DNA from: an uncultured Flavobacteriales bacterium
Lineage (GTDB): Bacteria > Bacteroidota > Bacteroidia > Flavobacteriales > BACL11
NCBI GenBank assembly: GCA_913063045.1
Contig: CAJXYM010000001.1
Coordinates: 84,048 to 148,047 of the forward strand
DNA length: 64,000 nucleotides
Direction: 5' to 3'
In this document: piece by piece, positions 63,306 to 64,000 of the stretch
Layout of the letters: each line of letters begins with the position of its first letter
How positions within the stretch are numbered: the stretch's first letter is position 1
The notes under the pieces: generated by a model
The model's input: the letters and a program-made list of their open reading frames with translations, nothing else
The model's database searches: none
What the model was told of the DNA's origin: nothing
Made by a program: the position numbers and the translations under genes

Positions 63306-63968
63306 CTATCCTTTAATTTTAGATTTAAATTTATCAAAATCTGAATCTTCCTGTTTTTTAGGCCAAGCATTATTAGAAGTGTCAATATCCGCTGTTTCTA
63401 AATCTGGATCAAGAATAATATTAACTATTTTTTTATTAGAAGTCACCATCTTACTAACTTCATTATCGTTTTTTCTCCAAACTTGAACAGGATATTTTAT
63501 TTTTTCTTTGCTGCCATCTTCATACTCATATTCAACAATAATTGGCATAACTAAACCTCCAGGCTTATCAAAAATTATTTCATAAAAATATTTAGGAACT
63601 TTTAAACTAGATATTTCTTCTTCACTAAAATTTTCTTTTAGATAATTGTTTAATAATTTTGAATTATCTAAAGGATTAACTTCTTTTAAATTTTCAGTGT
63701 CATTTTCAAAATCTTCTAGATAAACAAGTGGTCTTAGTCTGTTCATAGGAATTCCGCGTTCTTCCATAATTTTTTTCATTTCTTTACCAGGATTTGGAGA
63801 TACATAATACTGTTTCACTTCTTTTATCCCTATATCTACGAAATCTGTTGTATAAAACCATCCTCTCCAAAACCAGTCTAAATCTACAGCTGAAGCATCT
63901 TCCATAGTTCTAAAAAAATCTTCAGGAGTTGGGTGTTTAAACATCCATCTTTTTGAATAAGTTTTAAA
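63306..63968 (-). CDS. C-terminal part of an M1 family aminopeptidase (truncated by adapter)
   Basis: The last 221 codons of a minus-strand gene. Recognisable as the C-terminal region of Bacteroidota M1 metallopeptidases: KRWMFKHPTPEDFFRTM, then DLDWFWRGWFYTTDFVDIGI, and a terminal Ig-like domain with IVEYEYEDGSKE. The zinc motif lies upstream, beyond the window. The frame continues into the adapter (giving a spurious MYKRQ start at 63983), so that start must not be used. The real sequence stops at 63968. Confidence 0.88.
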   Translation of the reverse strand, partial: FKTYSKRWMFKHPTPEDFFRTMEDASAVDLDWFWRGWFYTTDFVDIGIKEVKQYYVSPNPGKEMKKIMEERGIPMNRLRPLVYLEDFENDTENLKEVNPLDNSKLLNNYLKENFSEEEISSLKVPKYFYEIIFDKPGGLVMPIIVEYEYEDGSKEKIKYPVQVWRKNDNEVSKMVTSNKKIVNIILDPDLETADIDTSNNAWPKKQEDSDFDKFKSKIKG

Positions 63969-64000
63969 CTGTCTCTTATACACATCTCCGAGCCCACGAG
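63969..64000. other. Nextera transposase adapter (Tn5 mosaic end plus adapter), not genomic
   Basis: Positions 63969-63987 match the 19-base Tn5 mosaic end (CTGTCTCTTATACACATCT) exactly, and 63988-64000 continue as the Nextera read-2 adapter (CCGAGCCCACGAG). This is library adapter left on a contig end, not a mobile element. Confidence 0.97.

Noticed and set aside
1..64000. tRNA, rRNA, riboswitch and insertion-sequence features
   Set aside because: No gap is long enough for rRNA; no cloverleaf-like tRNA sequence, transposase gene or recognised riboswitch motif was found by eye. Automated searches (tRNAscan, Infernal) were not run.

Overview
The window is an AT-rich, densely packed stretch (roughly 30% G+C by eye) of a Bacteroidota chromosome, most likely a marine or aquatic member of the Flavobacteriia. 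The evidence is: seven proteins ending in type IX secretion (T9SS) sorting domains; lipoproteins with short lipoboxes; families largely confined to or typical of Bacteroidota (DUF4296, DUF4197, the long form of IspG, the polyprenol-phosphate mannosyltransferase/dihydroorotase pair); and TAnnTTTG (-7) promoter boxes, two of them with a TTG about 19-20 bases upstream, in place of sigma-70-like boxes. There are no tRNA or rRNA genes, insertion sequences, phage genes or CRISPR arrays. The last 32 bases are not genomic: positions 63969-64000 are Tn5 mosaic end plus Nextera adapter, so the window ends at an assembly or contig edge and the last gene is cut off artificially.

Layout. 1-9.3 kb: DUF4197 protein, C26 glutamine-amidotransferase-like lipoprotein, GpmI, M20 dipeptidase, DUF255 thioredoxin-domain protein, TyrS, an SDR epimerase and a DUF4296 lipoprotein. 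9.4-13.9 kb: a Cys/His-rich lipoprotein with a strong terminator, then dihydroorotase, a polyprenol-phosphate mannosyltransferase and acetyl-CoA synthetase. 13.9-19.8 kb: a three-gene secreted set (lamin-tail protein, TonB-dependent receptor, endonuclease I) that looks like an extracellular-DNA scavenging unit. 19.8-30.7 kb: a tightly packed N-glycan catabolic operon (sugar permease, GH92 mannosidase, GH20 hexosaminidase, glycosylasparaginase, GH2 beta-mannosidase, CutC). 30.7-37.8 kb: the lipid core cluster pdxA-yceD-rpmF-plsX-fabH-accB-accC plus an M17 aminopeptidase. 37.8-43.3 kb: MqnC (futalosine menaquinone route), riboflavin synthase, a possible metal/thiol envelope trio (outer-membrane protein, T9SS-exported thioredoxin, HMA protein), PurT and a GNAT acetyltransferase. 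43.3-48.9 kb: a five-gene MacAB-TolC-like ABC exporter with two separate permeases. 49.0-55.0 kb: IspG, a very large secreted PNGase F-like protein and a DUF502 membrane protein. 55.0-55.6 kb: the largest intergenic region, built of three different 10-bp tandem repeats with T-tracts in helical phase. 55.6-60.7 kb: three adjacent T9SS cargo genes (arylsulfotransferase-like, CotH kinase-like, seven-bladed propeller). 60.7-64 kb: an OmpA-family lipoprotein, a TIGR01777 epimerase, a DUF983 protein, a previously unlisted 59-residue membrane ORF and a truncated M1 aminopeptidase.

How the genes may work together. The PNGase F-like protein could release N-glycans outside the cell. GH92, GH20, GH2 and the glycosylasparaginase could then dismantle mannose, GlcNAc and the GlcNAc-Asn linkage, and the FucP-type permease could import the sugars. 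The lamin-tail/TonB/endonuclease set would supply nucleotides or phosphate from DNA. The best candidates for something undescribed are the ASST-CotH-propeller cluster behind the decamer-repeat region, the HMA-thioredoxin-outer-membrane trio, and CutC as a possible N-glycan catabolic enzyme.
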